A stretch of 64,000 nucleotides of DNA from Haemonchus contortus (lineage: Eukaryota > Nematoda > Chromadorea > Rhabditida > Trichostrongylidae). A program made the translations under genes and the position numbers. The first letter of the stretch is position 1. Each line of letters opens with the position of its first letter. Shown piece by piece: positions 12,901 to 27,900 of this stretch. The notes beneath the pieces are model-generated. The model saw nothing but the letters and a program-made list of their open reading frames with translations. It ran no database searches and was not told the DNA's origin. The stretch is taken from NCBI GenBank assembly GCA_000469685.2, contig LS997567.1, positions 4,977,374 to 5,041,373 of the forward strand. The letters are read 5' to 3'.

Positions 12901-15900
12901 AACTTTACCAGCACTATCCGCGGATCAAATTCTATCCATGGAAACCTAATCATCACCTCTATGAGGCTTAGTTGATTGGCATAGAACCTATACAGAAGAA
13001 AAAAACATGGTGTTTCAAAGCGGCTGGCTTTTGGGAAACATGTATAGGCCTGGTACACATTCAAACGTCTCAGGGATTCTGTCTGGAAATTGGCTGCATG
13101 GCTCATACCACTAGAATGTCAAGGAAAGCATCATTTTAGCAGACCATTGAGATTTCTGGCTACACCAATGGGTAGGAAGTCCTGCAAACCAAAGATACGG
13201 GAGTCTTTACTTCTTGAATAAGTTTACCCAAGTGACTTTTGGGAACCTCTGGAACCATAAACCCGGACGCGCCAGGAATTCACCTTAACTACGTCAGCAG
13301 GATGCCAAGACGTTTTTTCATGCATTCTTCATAACTAGTTATTTATATGTATAGGGAAGGTTTCAAGGGAATTCTTAAGTACACTGAGAACTAGTTGTAA
13401 CTATTTTTAGTTGTTATAATAGATTGATAGAAGTTAGGAACAACAACCAGTCACTCGGACGACGATGGCACGATGACAACGGTGATGATGAGGACGATGA
13501 TCGAGACGACGATGGCAATGATGGTTGTTGCCAGCTAAACGCTAATTGGGACACTAACTGGAATGTTACACTGAAGGCGAGCGACGTCGAACTATTGACT
13601 TATCAAATGTGTACTCTGTTTATTGTACGGTCGGTTAGTCGACATCAGTGTAAAACAGGGAAAATTCAAGTTATTCCTGATGTCACGCATCAATGACCCC
13701 CCCCCCCCCCCTAGAACAAAAGTAGACTCGTAAGTGAAAAATGAAGGAAATAAAGTCCTCTGAGTCAGTCGAGTTCAATCCTGGGGATGTGGGGTTACTG
13801 GGATGCGCCCCGCATACGACTTCCATTCGGAATCGTACTGACATTTGAATGAGTAAGTGGGCAATACGATGAAGTGTGGTGTCTCAGACAAGTCTGATAC
13901 CGTCCCTGTCATAGTCAATCCTTTTATCCTTCCCGGTAAGCATGTTACCAGTTAATCGATCCCGGAGGTATGGAAGGCTTGATTGGCCTGGGCGGATATC
14001 GATTGGCGATTCGATCTCCGGAGCCAGCGAATTAGTGCGCCACTTGGACCATACCACTTCCACTCAAGACCAGTAAACATGTAGATTAAATACAACAAAT
14101 CTAATGAGCCGAGTAAAGCCTATAGGGAGATTAAGTAATTGCCAGCATATGGAATAAATAAGAAAATCAGCCCCCTATTATGATAAATAGAGTAAGGTGC
14201 CGAGATTTCGGGCGACACGCAAATATGACCTTTAAAATCACAAGAGGTCAGTAAATAATTGATGTAATTCAAACAAATCGTTAATGAATCGGCGAAATTC
14301 ATTTCCCCACGAGAAGTGAAACCTGTCTGCCCTCTCTAGTCCCTCTACTTCGACCTCTCCATGCTGTTCAAGAGAACTATACTTTTTTTGAAGACAAACT
14401 TTTTCATCAGTCTAAGTCACTAACATCAGATGGTACAAAGCAAGTAGATGAACATGTGAAAGCAAGTAAATTAGGTAGAAGGTACAGCAAGGTGCTTCCA
14501 CAGCTAGAGAGCGGACAATGGCTGCTTTCATAGTCCGCCGGCCGGCCGGACGGCGTGCCACGAGGCAGTGATAGGGGGAAGGAGGGCGGCAGACGGTCGG
14601 TCGAAGGGATGAAAACAAAGAAGCGCTCGGAGGGCGAAACCAACAGCGCAGAGCAAGCCCACATGGTGGTGTTACCGTGTTTTGAAGTTCTTTTACAAGT
14701 AGGAAGGCTAAACCCTACTAGTAAGTAGCAGGTTCTAATCCAAAAAGACCACAGTAATTTGCTCCCACACTACTGCTGGCTTCAAACCCCGACAACTCAC
14801 TTAAATTCTACTCCTAAACGGGTATGAGAGTACCTGACAACCAGTATCCAGTAGTAGAACGAATTTAGGTAAAGTTACAATTCAGAAGTTAATTCACTCC
14901 AATCCATAGCCCCAAGAATAGCTCCGCTTCCTTTTTCCCATTCGTTCTCATCAATAAATCGAGATCCATCAAAAAATCGCGTCAATGATAAACCACTTGA
15001 AAGTAGCTTTTCTTCCGGCCAAGCTGTTCATACTCGCTATGCCCCTTGCCATGAACGGAAATGGGCATTAGGTCCGATTTAAGATCGCGCGCGATGGTAA
15101 GAAACCATCAGAAACACATATCTGGGCTATTACCATACGTGTGGCTCAAGTACATCGAACTCAGTGAATTACAATCATCTCAAACATAGTTTTTATCGCG
15201 AAACTGCCGCAAAGGCGTCATATGATACGGTCCGGAAGCACTGTCACGCGCCAAAAACCGGACCTTACGTCACACCCATTCGCTCGATAGGAATTATCTA
15301 GAATAATGAAGAGTCACAAACACTTTTACCTTGACCGATGTGGCAATACTCTGCGTCACAGCAGGACCAGTATCGTAGTCTGGCGGTGGACTTCTCGATC
15401 TGTAAACGTTGATCAATAAAGATCTATGTATGAATAATATAATAATAATGTAATTTTGTTCGTTACCTGTACCGTTGATGGGAGCTGTCAGTTGATGTAG
15501 CTGCTCTAGCTTTAGACGGATCAATATGAGCATGAGCAGGAGCTGGTGGGGGCTCATCACGCTTCCGATCAAAACGCTCATAAACTGCCGAATATTCGGG
15601 CGATTCGGGTCTCTGAATCATCCATAAAGTTTTTCGTCCCTCAAGCCCCTCAAATTCTATTTACTTACTTGTTTACTCTCAAATGTCGATGGGCTGACCG
15701 CATTACGGGGTTCTTTCTTATCCAATGTACCACCATACGAACGTGGTGTGGAGTATCTTGAAGAGTTACGGTAGAGCATCAGTAAAGTAAGCACTACTAT
15801 TACAATGAAAACTACCTATCGGGTGAATGACTCCTGTCGATTGTCACACTACCCGGTTGTCCGTACTGGGCTACTGTGTATCCAACCGATGACGAAGCAA

Positions 15901-18900
15901 TCCGATCACGTTCCGCTTGGGCTCGCCGTCGCTCGCGTTCCTCTTCGGCTGCTATGGGATCCAGCTGCTCAACGCGACGTATTCTCTCACCAGTTGATGG
16001 CGATGGAGTGCTTCTGAATTACGAACAAATTTAAACTTGAAGCCTGCAAGGTAGCATTTATACTAAACGAACAAGCAGCCGCTGCCAAGCGTATTGATCG
16101 CAACTGAGCATTATCGTCGGGCATATTTCGCAATAGGTGCCATAGCTTAGGCTGCCTGTCGCGCGAATTCACTGCTCATTCGGGCGACCAGCTTTCTTTC
16201 CAATCAATACGCGAACAATGGCACGCGCGATGAGCGGCAAGTTTGCGCGGCACGCGAGCTGACCTAATGGCACCCCGGTGTGTGTGAATTTCAATAAAAA
16301 TCATCGAAAAAATCTAATTGTTCTACATTGTAAGTGATATGAGCTTGTTGGCTAACAGAAACTTGTTGAAGCAATATGAGACGCAAACTATACACCTCCA
16401 AAATAACTTCGAAAATTTTTATTCGAAGCTGTCAACAGCTGCAGACATCGACAGAGCTTGCCAGCGCAGCAAAGGCGTTTCAATAATGCATCAGGAGCGG
16501 ACAAGAGCAAAGCAGCCAACGCCGGCTGCCAATTCGCTGCGCTCAAGTATGTTCGCTACCGAAAGCAATACGAAAAATGGCTGTTAAAAGACTGTGTAGC
16601 AGATTAACACACATTTTACCATATATGATAATCGTACTGCTGGAATTCGAGGGTCTCGTGTTTGAAAAGAGAGAAAAGAATCAAAAAAGGAACTTCTGCC
16701 CAGATCAGACTGAGAAGAACCGTTCATACTTACCTGTAGGGCGACACGACGCGGTCACTGGTACGTGATCGAATCTCGTCTCGACTGACGGGTGAACTCG
16801 ACCTGAAAGGCCTATTTCAGATTAGAGCACATAATTTAGACCAGTGAAACCATTGGTTTAATAAAAATAGTCTCAAAGGCTTAGCCTTCCCCAGAATTGA
16901 TGGATTGCAGTGATTCAGCTCCAATTTCAGGAAAACTAATCAACACCCTTGCGACCAATAGGATTTGCTACTTGTAAAATTACCTGTAACTTTTCTCGAC
17001 TTGTCGAACTCCACTTGTGCTTGTCGTTGTGGTAGTACTCGTGTATGGCATTGGATATTTACGCTCATATCGAGTAGGTGAAGGTGTATCCATTTGGCGT
17101 TCAGCGAATTCTCTCGACCTGAAACCCGATCCGTTTTCATTCTGATCAGCCACCAAATTGGCGCATGATGAGCGACTTACCGTACTCCAGATGGTGAAGG
17201 TGTACGGCCATTGTAACTAGTATGTTCAAAGGTACTAAAAAATAAGGTGTATATAATTAATAATGATTATAAACCAGTAATAAGCAGCGTACAACTGACC
17301 TCTTCGGCGGCGGTGGTGGTGAAGGGCTACGATGGGGAATTGTTGAGTCAACAAAGTGTTTTGATCTGAAATAATTAGGTGAAACTCATTGTTTACTACT
17401 TAAAACTTTTGTATTGTCAATGTACCTGGTTGGATCACTTGGGGAAAGCGTCCTGTCCGTGGTGTACGTCCTCTCGTATGCACTGGCGGCTGACCACTGT
17501 TGCCGGTTTGGCGACAATGAGGAGCTGAGTCGAGACGAAGTAGGAGCATATGTCTGAACAATAATTAATTCTATTTCAAGTGTTACTGAGTCCTATAAGT
17601 AATCTAAACTAGTACATATACAGTAACTCATCTACGTGCCCATTCTGCCTGAAAATCTATAATATTAAATCTCTTAGAGCTGACCCGTTCCCACCTCTTT
17701 ACCCCTGTGAGAACAATGATAACGGAGGCAGGCTTCTTTCTAAAGCTTGCCCAGCCCATTCAGAAATTCCTTGACAGTTTACGATATTTGTGAATCATCT
17801 GTACTTATTAGTCAACATGCTTGTCAATGGCAATATAACAGAGAAAAAAATTAAAATACCAATTCACTAACACCAGTCTAAGAGGCGTGACTTGTAACAT
17901 GGGCAGGACATGTGAAGTGAGAGAGGTTTCCCGGGCTGCTGATTCTTGAAACGCTTTCAAAGGAGAGGGTGACGTAGTTAGGCTTTCACTGATTATCATT
18001 ATTCATCAATACCACTAAAATTTCGAAGCCTACGTTGTATTAACTAGTAATATACAGTAACTATGATTAGTTTACTAAACAGTACACTAGTTTGTAGCCT
18101 CTACCTGAATTCAAAGGCTTTGTTTGTCTGGAATCACACTTTGCGCCCACATATTGAGAAAATGCTTAAACTGTCAATAAAGGTCAATATGGCGTGTTAT
18201 CGCAGTAAGAAAAGCGCAGGATCGCCCGCCTACATTGGAATCTCCGCCCTCAACCACTTTATTGATCCCACGCGAGCATGAAAACGCAGACAAATACACA
18301 CAACAAAAGTGGTGTCAAGTCATATAACCTGGATAATTTCAAATTGAGTTTTCAATAAAAGATAGCCGACCTGCATCCATGGTTTCTCCGCTCTGCCACG
18401 CGCCTCCTGCAGTAGTGTTGGACTACGAGGATTGGTTTCAGCCGATCGCTGACGACTATGGTGGAGAAGTCCCGGTGAAGTGGGCGTCCGGGATTGACGG
18501 AAAGCACCTGCGATACTGGATCCACCTGGAAATTGATTGATCCTCCTCTAATATTTGCATTAATAGTCTCACTGAAAACTAGTTTGTTACTCATTTCAAA
18601 AATAAAAGTAGATCAAATTATTGCAAGGAATTCATTCCAATGAAGAGTACTGGTAGTGAAAGTGTAACCTATCCATACAAGCTCCGTGTAGTCAGCATAT
18701 CTTACTGGAAAGGCTGAAGCTAAGTAGTCAGTCAACGAGTAACAAACAAGTAACCTTGTTTATCCGAAAGCCCATACAAACCCTTACAAGTTCCAATGCA
18801 AAAGTAATGGGCAATGATTTCCTGTTCTTTTGTATAAAATCTTTTCATGTGAGAAGTGAACACGTGGTGATGGAAAAAGAAGGATTAGACGAAGGGAATA

Positions 18901-21900
18901 CGAAAAAACGAAGAAAAGGAAAAAAGAAAGGAAAATGAGAGGGGAGTTCGCACTGCAACTTAGTAAGAAGCAGCTGTTGTCGGGAGACGGGCCGTAGGAA
19001 CGATTTTGTGTAATCGATCCGCCGCACGCGGCTGTCGCGGACCATTTGCCTAGTTATAGCAAATCTAAGGTTCTTCATACAGCTCAATCGATATGCGATC
19101 CTTATTTTAGACGTGAATCTACTATCAGTTCCTTTGTTCCTGTATTTCTTACTTGCTGCTGCCTGCAACATTCCTTCGCGCGCGGCATACCTCTCGCCGC
19201 GACGCGACAAGTTTGTTCCTATTGCACCACACCCGCTACTGTCAAATATTCTGGCGCTTTGGTTGTTCTGCAGAAGCTTCAAAACTATGCTGGGTGACAG
19301 TCTGGAGCCCCGTATAATACGACGTATAACGAGACAATTAGCAAGCAATGAGACAACCAGTTCAGGAATGATGAAAAGAGAAACAACTGATAAAAAGCGC
19401 TTTGTGCTATGAACAGACTTGGATTGCTATAAAACTGAGTCGAACCCGTGCAGACAGCAACTAGACACGGTAGGTAGTGGAAAAAACAAAAGATAGAATA
19501 GGCCGGTGAAGCAGCCCGGATGTGGTGCACTAGGAACGAAACTGTCGCGTCGCGGCGAAAGAGCCGCCGCGCGGGAAGGAATGAAGCAGAATGCAGCAGC
19601 AAATAAAAAAATTCAGGAACAAAAGAATTAACAGTAGAATCATGCCAAACAATAACGGCACATCGATTGAGCTGTATGAAGAATGCTAGAACTGTAATAA
19701 CGAGGCAAATGGCCCGCGACAGCCGCGCGCGGCGAATCGATTAGACAAAACCGATCCTATTGCTCGTCTTCCAAGCAGCCCTGCATGAAATCTAAGATCA
19801 GTAGAGACAAACTACCGGAGACTAAGACTCACAAAGCTCGCCAACGAACCGGAAGCTTCTGCCAAATATAGCTTAGGTCACCAGAAAAAAACACTGGTGG
19901 ACCTTGTAGGATATCATGCAGGATATTATGAGGCAACCACTTTATGCTTCGGGATACGCCATGCTTCCACAACCATTCAAAGTTGTTTAGCCTACGAAGT
20001 GGTAACTAACTTGTAACAAGTAATCCGAATGTGAGAACAAAAGGGATTACGTGGGTTTAGCCATAGAGGGCCCAATACCAGATCACCTGTACCATACGCA
20101 CAGCCGAAACCCCTCTTGCTTGGTACCGTACATACAACCCATCGTCCAAACGCCCAATCACACTACAGACTTCCAGAATATGGAAAAATTACAAAATTTG
20201 ATTACTGTATACCTTTCAGAGAAAGCAAACTATTCAAGCGAGTTAATTAAATGGTAGGACTTGCACAGAGTGGGTACAGACCAACAAAAATTCCAAATTT
20301 AATTACTAGTGCAGCGGTGCTACGGTAAATTTTCTGCATGCAGGTAACATTCAGGTAAATTACTAGTACCCGATCCAATTGCCAACCAGTTGCCTTTTAG
20401 TAACTCTTATTCCACTCGCTCATCCCTTACATCTTGATCTTTTTCTTCTTTTACAATAATCTAACGTTATCTTATAAAGGGGATGTAGGGTCCAGACTGA
20501 CCCCTCAAGAGTAAGCCATGCATATCACTTTCACTTGAAATCGTAGGAAAGTCTGAACTCAGATAAACTTGAACAATTGGCACGTTTCATAGCTTCCCAA
20601 AGGGCTTCGTCTCACGTTCAGGCCAGGGTCCCCAATCTATCGGATGAAACTGACATCAACAAGGGCACCCTCCAACCCTCCAAAGGTGGGGACTTGTCCA
20701 TCGTGATCGGATTCAATCCTGTGAATGAAACATGCGATGACCGGACTCCGTGTCACTGACCGACTTCCTAGCATTCACTTCCATTCAAGGGAATATACGA
20801 GTAGGGCCATGAGTTACCAATTAGATCACCTGTTACATGTGCAGTAAACCAGTACAACAGAAGGCCTGTACTATTGTGTTTACTAACAAATATTTATCCT
20901 CTGTCAATCTGCACATCAATGCTGCAGACACCCACCAGGGGGGCAACCGAGCACCACCCCACTTGATAACTAGTTATGGAGTGCGACAGTGCGCATTATC
21001 CTAATCTACTTTCATGTGTACAGTCGGCCGCACACACGTAAAAGGTGTGCGTGTGAGTGGAATGAGCATGATGATAGCTATGTGAGGACGATGACGAGGA
21101 CATGAACTTATGATGAACCAGATGGCAAGGATACGGTGGTGGCAGTAACTCATCAAAAGTTACAAAATAAGTTACATTCATTCACTGAGGACTCGTTTGG
21201 AATGGTCGTTTTTAAACGTCCCTATGTCGAACCATTCACTTTCGGCCATCAGCATCATCAGCCTACAGTAACCACCACCACCACCACCATACCAAACAGT
21301 TCAGTCATGCAGTAACAGAACGACAATACCCCCGCTCTCAAAGTATTCTCCCAGACAAATCATCGACCATCGAACTCGTACAGCCGCACCCAACATGAAA
21401 CTCCACCAGTAACTAGTAAAATCAATCCCTTCACATCCAAACCAAGTAAATGAGCATAGTATAGAGATCAAAACAAAACCAATCAATTACTGTGTAGTAC
21501 TTCAAGAAACCCACCCGCTGAGATTGCCGTCGAAACAGCCGTGGGCGTAAGGTTTGCATGGACAACTTCTCCGACCTGCTTCGGTAAAATTTCAACTTTG
21601 ATCGGGCAACCTGAAAACGGTCGGAAAAAAATGTTTGCACTGAAAGTTAAGTAAACATAAAGATAAAGTACAAACATTTCGAGAATTCAAAACACCCTTG
21701 TGTACTGGTTATTTTTAAGAAATCTTGAAATAACTGTAAACAAACTGGCTATACGATTTGTTACTGGAGGATTTGACAGTAGCGGCCGCTATCATAGCTA
21801 GATCAATTACTAGTTATCAACACTTAAACAGTAAGGAAACAAACCATGCACTTGTTCCCCGTTGAACGTTACATCTATCACATATGTGCCTGGATGTTGT

Positions 21901-24900
21901 GGAATGAATGTCACAAGACATCTAAATGAATAACTGTCAATAAGAATGGTAAATTCAATACATTATTGACATGAACAGTACTTTACTTGAGAGTAATACT
22001 ACAGTAAGACACCACACCACTAGTAAAAAGGTTCTATACCTTCCTGCGCCTTGCATTTGTACATTATTCGGTACACGTCCTTGATTGACAGATATTTCAA
22101 GTTGTCCTTTACCAGCATCAACGGCATCAACTGCAGGAATAACATATAATTGTGAATAATAGTTGAATTTCCTTCGTCGCTCATGGACCCCTTGGGTTTC
22201 AGTGTCTGTAGGACGACCATCACCACCATCAGTCGGCGGCACACTCATTACTGTTTAGACTGGAGCAGGCTTGGATGAGTGGGGAGGTGTGGTCGAGGAG
22301 GACGACCGGTGGCGGGCGATGGGAAGGATGGATGTAGGGATGGATGGAGGTGAGGCACAGCGGCCACTGTCGAAATGTCAACTGATCTGATCAAATGGGC
22401 GATAGTAGTAGTGAGTGCGTGTGTGTACGTGTATGTGTGTGTGGGTGCTTGTGTGCGGTCCGTCCGTGAATAATGTAAGGTACGGGGAGGTTCGTGGAGA
22501 GGGATTGATGAGAGTGGAGTGGGGAGTATGGGGCAAATGAATACTGCGGCCCCCGGTATGCTGCTGCTGGTGGCTGTATGATGATGATGGGTATAGGGTG
22601 TGTGGGGAGGACGAGGGGGTGAGCGACGACGGACGACCACCACCACCACCACGACGATGATGACGACGACTCACCGACAAACTGTACAGGATGCCCGACT
22701 GCACCGCCCCCAAGCGGCTCGAGCCTCACTCGATCTGCTGAGTAGCCGGCTACCGACAACGGGCTACCATCCACTTTACGACCAGCTATCCATACCGTTA
22801 GAAGATGTTCACCGACCTGAAACAGTAATATTCTCAACTATCATAATGTGTCACTATTTTGGTTTCCTGTTGTTTTTGCTAATAATCGACAATCATGGCC
22901 ATAATGAGGTGCATTCCCGAAATTCTTCGCATAGTTCAAGTGCAACGAATGTACTGCTGTAAGCAATCGCTTTTAATTTAGTCACAACAGCCCAAGGACC
23001 AAGAAGGGTTCTGTTGCCTGGTAATATTGTGCTTTGTGCTTCTCTGACCTTACTTGATTACTGCAAACCCCCATTCACAATCAGTAACTGTGCCAATAAC
23101 CAACCATAACCGATCGAGCAATGGAAACGGCCGATCGGAGCTCAGTAATCAGCTCACTGTACCAGTAACCAGTTATCAAGTTCTTTTTTCGGTCGCTCAC
23201 TGTTGGAATCAACAAAATCGCCCCCCGACGAACTGAGTTTGCACTATGGGCGATCGTTAAAAAACATCTGTAACGCTCCATAGCTAAACCGTTTCACACT
23301 TAAGCGCTCCCGGACAAATTGCTACCATTTCCGTCGATGATCATTCACCCTCAAATGGGTCTTTACTATCGTTTCAGGGTTCAGTTCCGCTGTTACCTTG
23401 CAATCAATCGATAAGCACACATATCATTTCGGCGCATGTTCCATAACCAATCCATTGTTGTCATGTTTTGTATTCAACACATGCCAACAACACTTTTGGA
23501 ACTGAACATTCAGTTCGATAATAGTAATAGCCGGGCGGGCGTGTACGGGGTGGGAGGGGACCGTCTGACCTTTGAACATTTCCACTTCCCTGGCCCAGGG
23601 TGGTCAGAGTTCAGCTTTGCAGATATTTTACCCTAAAAAAACGACCATTTCTCACCTGTTCAATACGATATTCGGCCGTAAATCGTCCATTTCCACGTGG
23701 TATTATACGAACTGGAAATTCTCTTTGATCAGGTCCTGAAAAGAAAAACGGAACATTCTAGACCATTGGACGAATCCAGCATTACTCTGAAGATTCTATT
23801 GATGACAGAAATTCCTATAATTGTTCACTGTGACAAACTAGTTATCTGAAAAGATGAGACTGAGACAGTGCCATCGAAAAAGGGTGTTAGAAACTATTGC
23901 ATATGAAACCATATTGAATGGTTATGGGATTGCTTTGAACAAGTTTTCATGCGCCCTTAAACAGTAATCGATAAAATCAATAAAAACGAGGGTGATTCTC
24001 GTAATGAGCCGGAAGAAGGGAGGGTGGTATTTTAATGATCCCGGTTTCAGGTAATGCCATCGGTACTGTAATAATCACTGAACACTTTTGCTAGGCGTGG
24101 TCCAGCTCCTATCGCTTCGAAATAGCCCGGCGCTATATTTTATCATATTTCCTGCTACATATCAGCAATATATTTCTATTCCGTTAAAAATGATTTTGAT
24201 AAAAACCTTTCAACGGTAAAGTACAAGTTTACTTCAAATATTACTCCTATGGTGATGATGTTGAGAAAGTATGAGAAACAAACTAGTAATGCTTGAAGTA
24301 AGTTGAACTTACCATAAATTTTGGCCTGAATATCGCTGAGTTCCAAGCCTTCGCCATTGATTTCAAACGAGGCAATCTTGTTCACTGGAGCTCTCACTAA
24401 TCCAGCACCAGATAGTTCGGAGTAGTATGAAGTAGTACTACAAGTAAACATCTTCCTATCAATTACTAGTTGATGAGCCATACAACAATTACTCCTTGAA
24501 AAACTCAGAAAATCTCCCTACAAAAACCAGCTATTCGGGGGTAATTACTGCGTTCAGAAAAAGTGGAGTACATGGCTTATCCCAACAGCCAAGGACATAG
24601 ATCGAAGTTTTATTATACTATACTGGGTCAAATCTTTCTAAGCTTCTCTAGCGATTACTAGTTAGTGAACCATAGACGATTACTTCTTGGTAAACTTAGA
24701 AAACCTGTAGTCCTGCACCGAGATCAGTCTCAAACGACACTTACAATACCAAGAAGGGTAGAGTACATGGCTTAATCATAGAGAGGAAGGCGAAAATCTT
24801 TCTGTTATTGAACAAGTGTACATTGTTTCATTGAAAACCTTTCGATTACTTGAATTTTTGCTAATCAAAGCAGTAAGTAACAAGTAAAGTAAAGATACCG

Positions 24901-27900
24901 GTTAGATTCGTGTCTTCTTTCTGGTCGATCTTCAACTGGTATATGCCATGGGCTACCCGCCACTTCTTCACCATTAAATCGCATCTCGATGGTATGGGTG
25001 ACGCTCTGAATGGGAGAAAATGATTAGTAACTTACTGTTTAGCCTAGTGATGGGACACTTTGTAAAATTCCCATTCCCATACGGTTCCCGAATCTAATTA
25101 GTCGGGGACGACGGATTCTCAAAATGGCTCCAATCCACTTTGCCTCACCTGAGTGGGTGTAAACACGGCTTTGTATTGCCGACTGACGATCTCCCGTACC
25201 CGGCATGGTACTCGACCTCCGTTGATCATAATTTCGAGATTTCCCGATCCAGCAGATGAGGCGTCGACTAAAGTGGGAAAGATTTTGAGAGGGGCATAAA
25301 TTCTTGACGTGAATGATGATTCATTTAATTTATGAAAGACATGCCTACTATCAGGCAAAAAATGAAAAATAAAAAGAAAAATGAATGAACGGCCGTGAAA
25401 TGAGAAACCGTCGTTCTTTTACGGACTGTGATACGTGAATAGGGCGAATGTGTGAGCAAAAGTGATGAGCGGAAGTCACGGTCGTCGAGTAACTTAATGG
25501 AAAAACATTCCAAGAATGTATCGGTAGTCGATACAACTGCGACAGGGCGATGACAGACCCAATCAACCCATTCCATGAGCATGGACGCGACTCAAAAATG
25601 GTCCCCTCGCTCCAAAAGTATAACCGAAGACGACGAGTCCGAGAATACACCAAAGAGCACCGATGAAAACACCTTTTACAAGTTTCATTTTACTCGAAAA
25701 CAAACCCATTTCGTAGGGTCATCTCAACATTTCGAATACCCTAGTAGGAAATACCGCTACCGTAAGCTTGTCGCTAGTTTAATAGACTCAATAAAGGATC
25801 CGAGAGTATCAACAGAGGAAGATGGTTCATCCAGCAATCGTTATATCCCACGTTATATCCCAAGGCCCACGCTTTGGAAAAGCCTCGACAGTATTTGAAT
25901 TCAAATTATTCCCGCTCGAACCGTGAACGCCCGCAAAGTCCTCGTTGAAAGCCCGAGAGGCAATCGATATGCATACGGACCACTTGTGTCAAATGCCGAA
26001 ACCCAAAGTCTAGACGCCGTTGCGCTTCAATTTTAGAAAACCTGAAAATTCAAGGAACACTACTATATCACTTCAACGTATTACTGCAGTAGAAAAAAAT
26101 CATTCGCCAACCGGTAATGTGACTAAAAAGATCGCGAAAATGGTCAACAACTACTTGCTGATGTTAGAAAAAATTTTGAAAGCGTAAAACAAGCGAAGAT
26201 GACAAGCGCACGACACAAAAGGGGTTGGACTGGAAAGGAACAGCCGTCAATTGCTTTCGACCATCAGCTAAAGCTTGTAGAAAAGAAACTAATGGACAGA
26301 GTTTCCCAGAGATTAAGACGGAAAAACATGAAACTTGATTGCTCGCCCCGTCACATCAGAATATTGACAGGCAACTCAGAATAAAAATGGAGATACGACG
26401 AAACTGGATTTCAGGGTGGTTCCTTGAACTTGTTCTACATATTTGTGACCGAGTCGAGCAGTATGGGACATCCGGAGGAGCAGCATTTTTGACCTGGGAA
26501 ATCCCCTGGTAAAAACCCGGTCATCTGAGAACGCCCAATTCCATTCAAGGGACCTGGCCAGAATTTGCAGCGAGAAAAACTGGTAAACAAGAGTAATCAA
26601 TAATTAATTTGCTGATCAATGAATAGCATCGATCAATAGGGTCCAAATACCATTGAGACTGAACCAACGAGATCTTCGGATCGAACAGTAGGACGGACCC
26701 CAAGAAAGGTGGAAGAAAAGTAAGAAAAGATGAAAGAATAGAAAGTAATTTCATCTGTTCTATGAGTTACCACACTCCATTGGAAAAGTTACTGTACAAA
26801 GTTACTGTAGTTGCAAGTACATAGTTCTACATATTAATCTGCCGTTCCTTACAAATGAATACATAAATGAATATTTCTACCTAAATCCAGCTATCACACA
26901 TTGTGTTTAACGATGTAAAAAATAAACAAAATCGATTACTAGTTGTAAAAGTTCATAAGTTTAGCATAGTGCATAAAGCACACGCTAAAATGAAGCACCT
27001 TTCTTTGTTGAGTAATCAAATAAACATGAAACAAGTACAGCTACCCAAACAAAACAATCAATTCTTCTAGATTCGAACAAATACCGTATAAACAGTGTCA
27101 GCTGATCTAGTTATAGGACACCTGGATATAGTTTGTGATAGTGTAACAGGAAGTTTACAGTTAGCTTCAAGTATGTATAGGCTACCCGCTTTAAGGGTGA
27201 AGTTTCTCGCATGCAGGCCAGTTTGGGTGTCAATACTGTTTTCTTGGACCCTATGGATCGGGTGTGGTGCAGTAGGAACGAAATTGTCGCTCGCGGCGAG
27301 AGAGACGCCGCGCGCGAAGGATTGTAGCAGAATGCGGCAGCAAGTAAGAAGTTCCGGAACAAAAGAACGAACAGTAGAATCATGCCTAAAGTTATAATCG
27401 CACAGCGATTGAGCTGTATGAAGAACGAGGCAAATGGTCCGCGTCAGCCGCGTGCGGCGGATCGATTACACAAAACCGTTCCTACTGCCCGTCTCCCCTT
27501 TGGACCATATCCTCAGTCTAGATTGAATAAGGCAGAGGAGTAAACAAATCCATAAGTTTCTACCATTTTTCAAATAATCAGAGATCAAAAACCTCTGGTT
27601 TCACTAATGGAAATCACAAAAATCTTTTCTGGTCGCTACTGCCAGTGTTTTCCGATCATCAAGTCGAATAAGCGGCTTGTCCGTAAAATTACATAAATGC
27701 ACTTCTTTTTTGAAGGATTAACTACCGTAGCACTAGATTCCATCAGAGACCGCTTGACAAATTCCTGAGCAACTTGCAGAGTATTTATTATTGACAGATA
27801 TACTTGTAAAATACTAACTGAATACTATTAAACTGCATATAATTATATGTTATCATACATTATCATTAATTACTACATACATACATTGTTATATGTATGT

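Larger units (their letters stand above)
12730..15329. other. Intron 31/32 (2.6 kb)
   Basis: Holds a GAT/GAC imperfect microsatellite (about 13465-13530), a run of 15 C (13697-13711), a SINE (13790-14075) and a solo M1 MITE end (14517-14560). Nothing coding recognised. Confidence 0.6.
18526..21514. other. Intron 21/22 (3.0 kb)
   Basis: Carries an inverted pair of M2 MITEs (18982-19234 and 19519-19772) and a CAC trinucleotide run near 21274-21292. Otherwise no feature recognised. Confidence 0.5.

Noticed and set aside
13424..13696. 90-codon plus-strand acidic frame
   Set aside because: Asp-rich only because of the GAC/GAT microsatellite.
19046..19412. Open frames with signal-peptide-like sequence, and similar ones at 27111, 31975, 36245 and 56378
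   Set aside because: They are translations of the M2 MITE copies and recur only because the element recurs.
22248..22962. Several long overlapping open frames on both strands
   Set aside because: They come from low-complexity GT and CCA/GAC tracts in an intron, apart from the piece that is exon 18.
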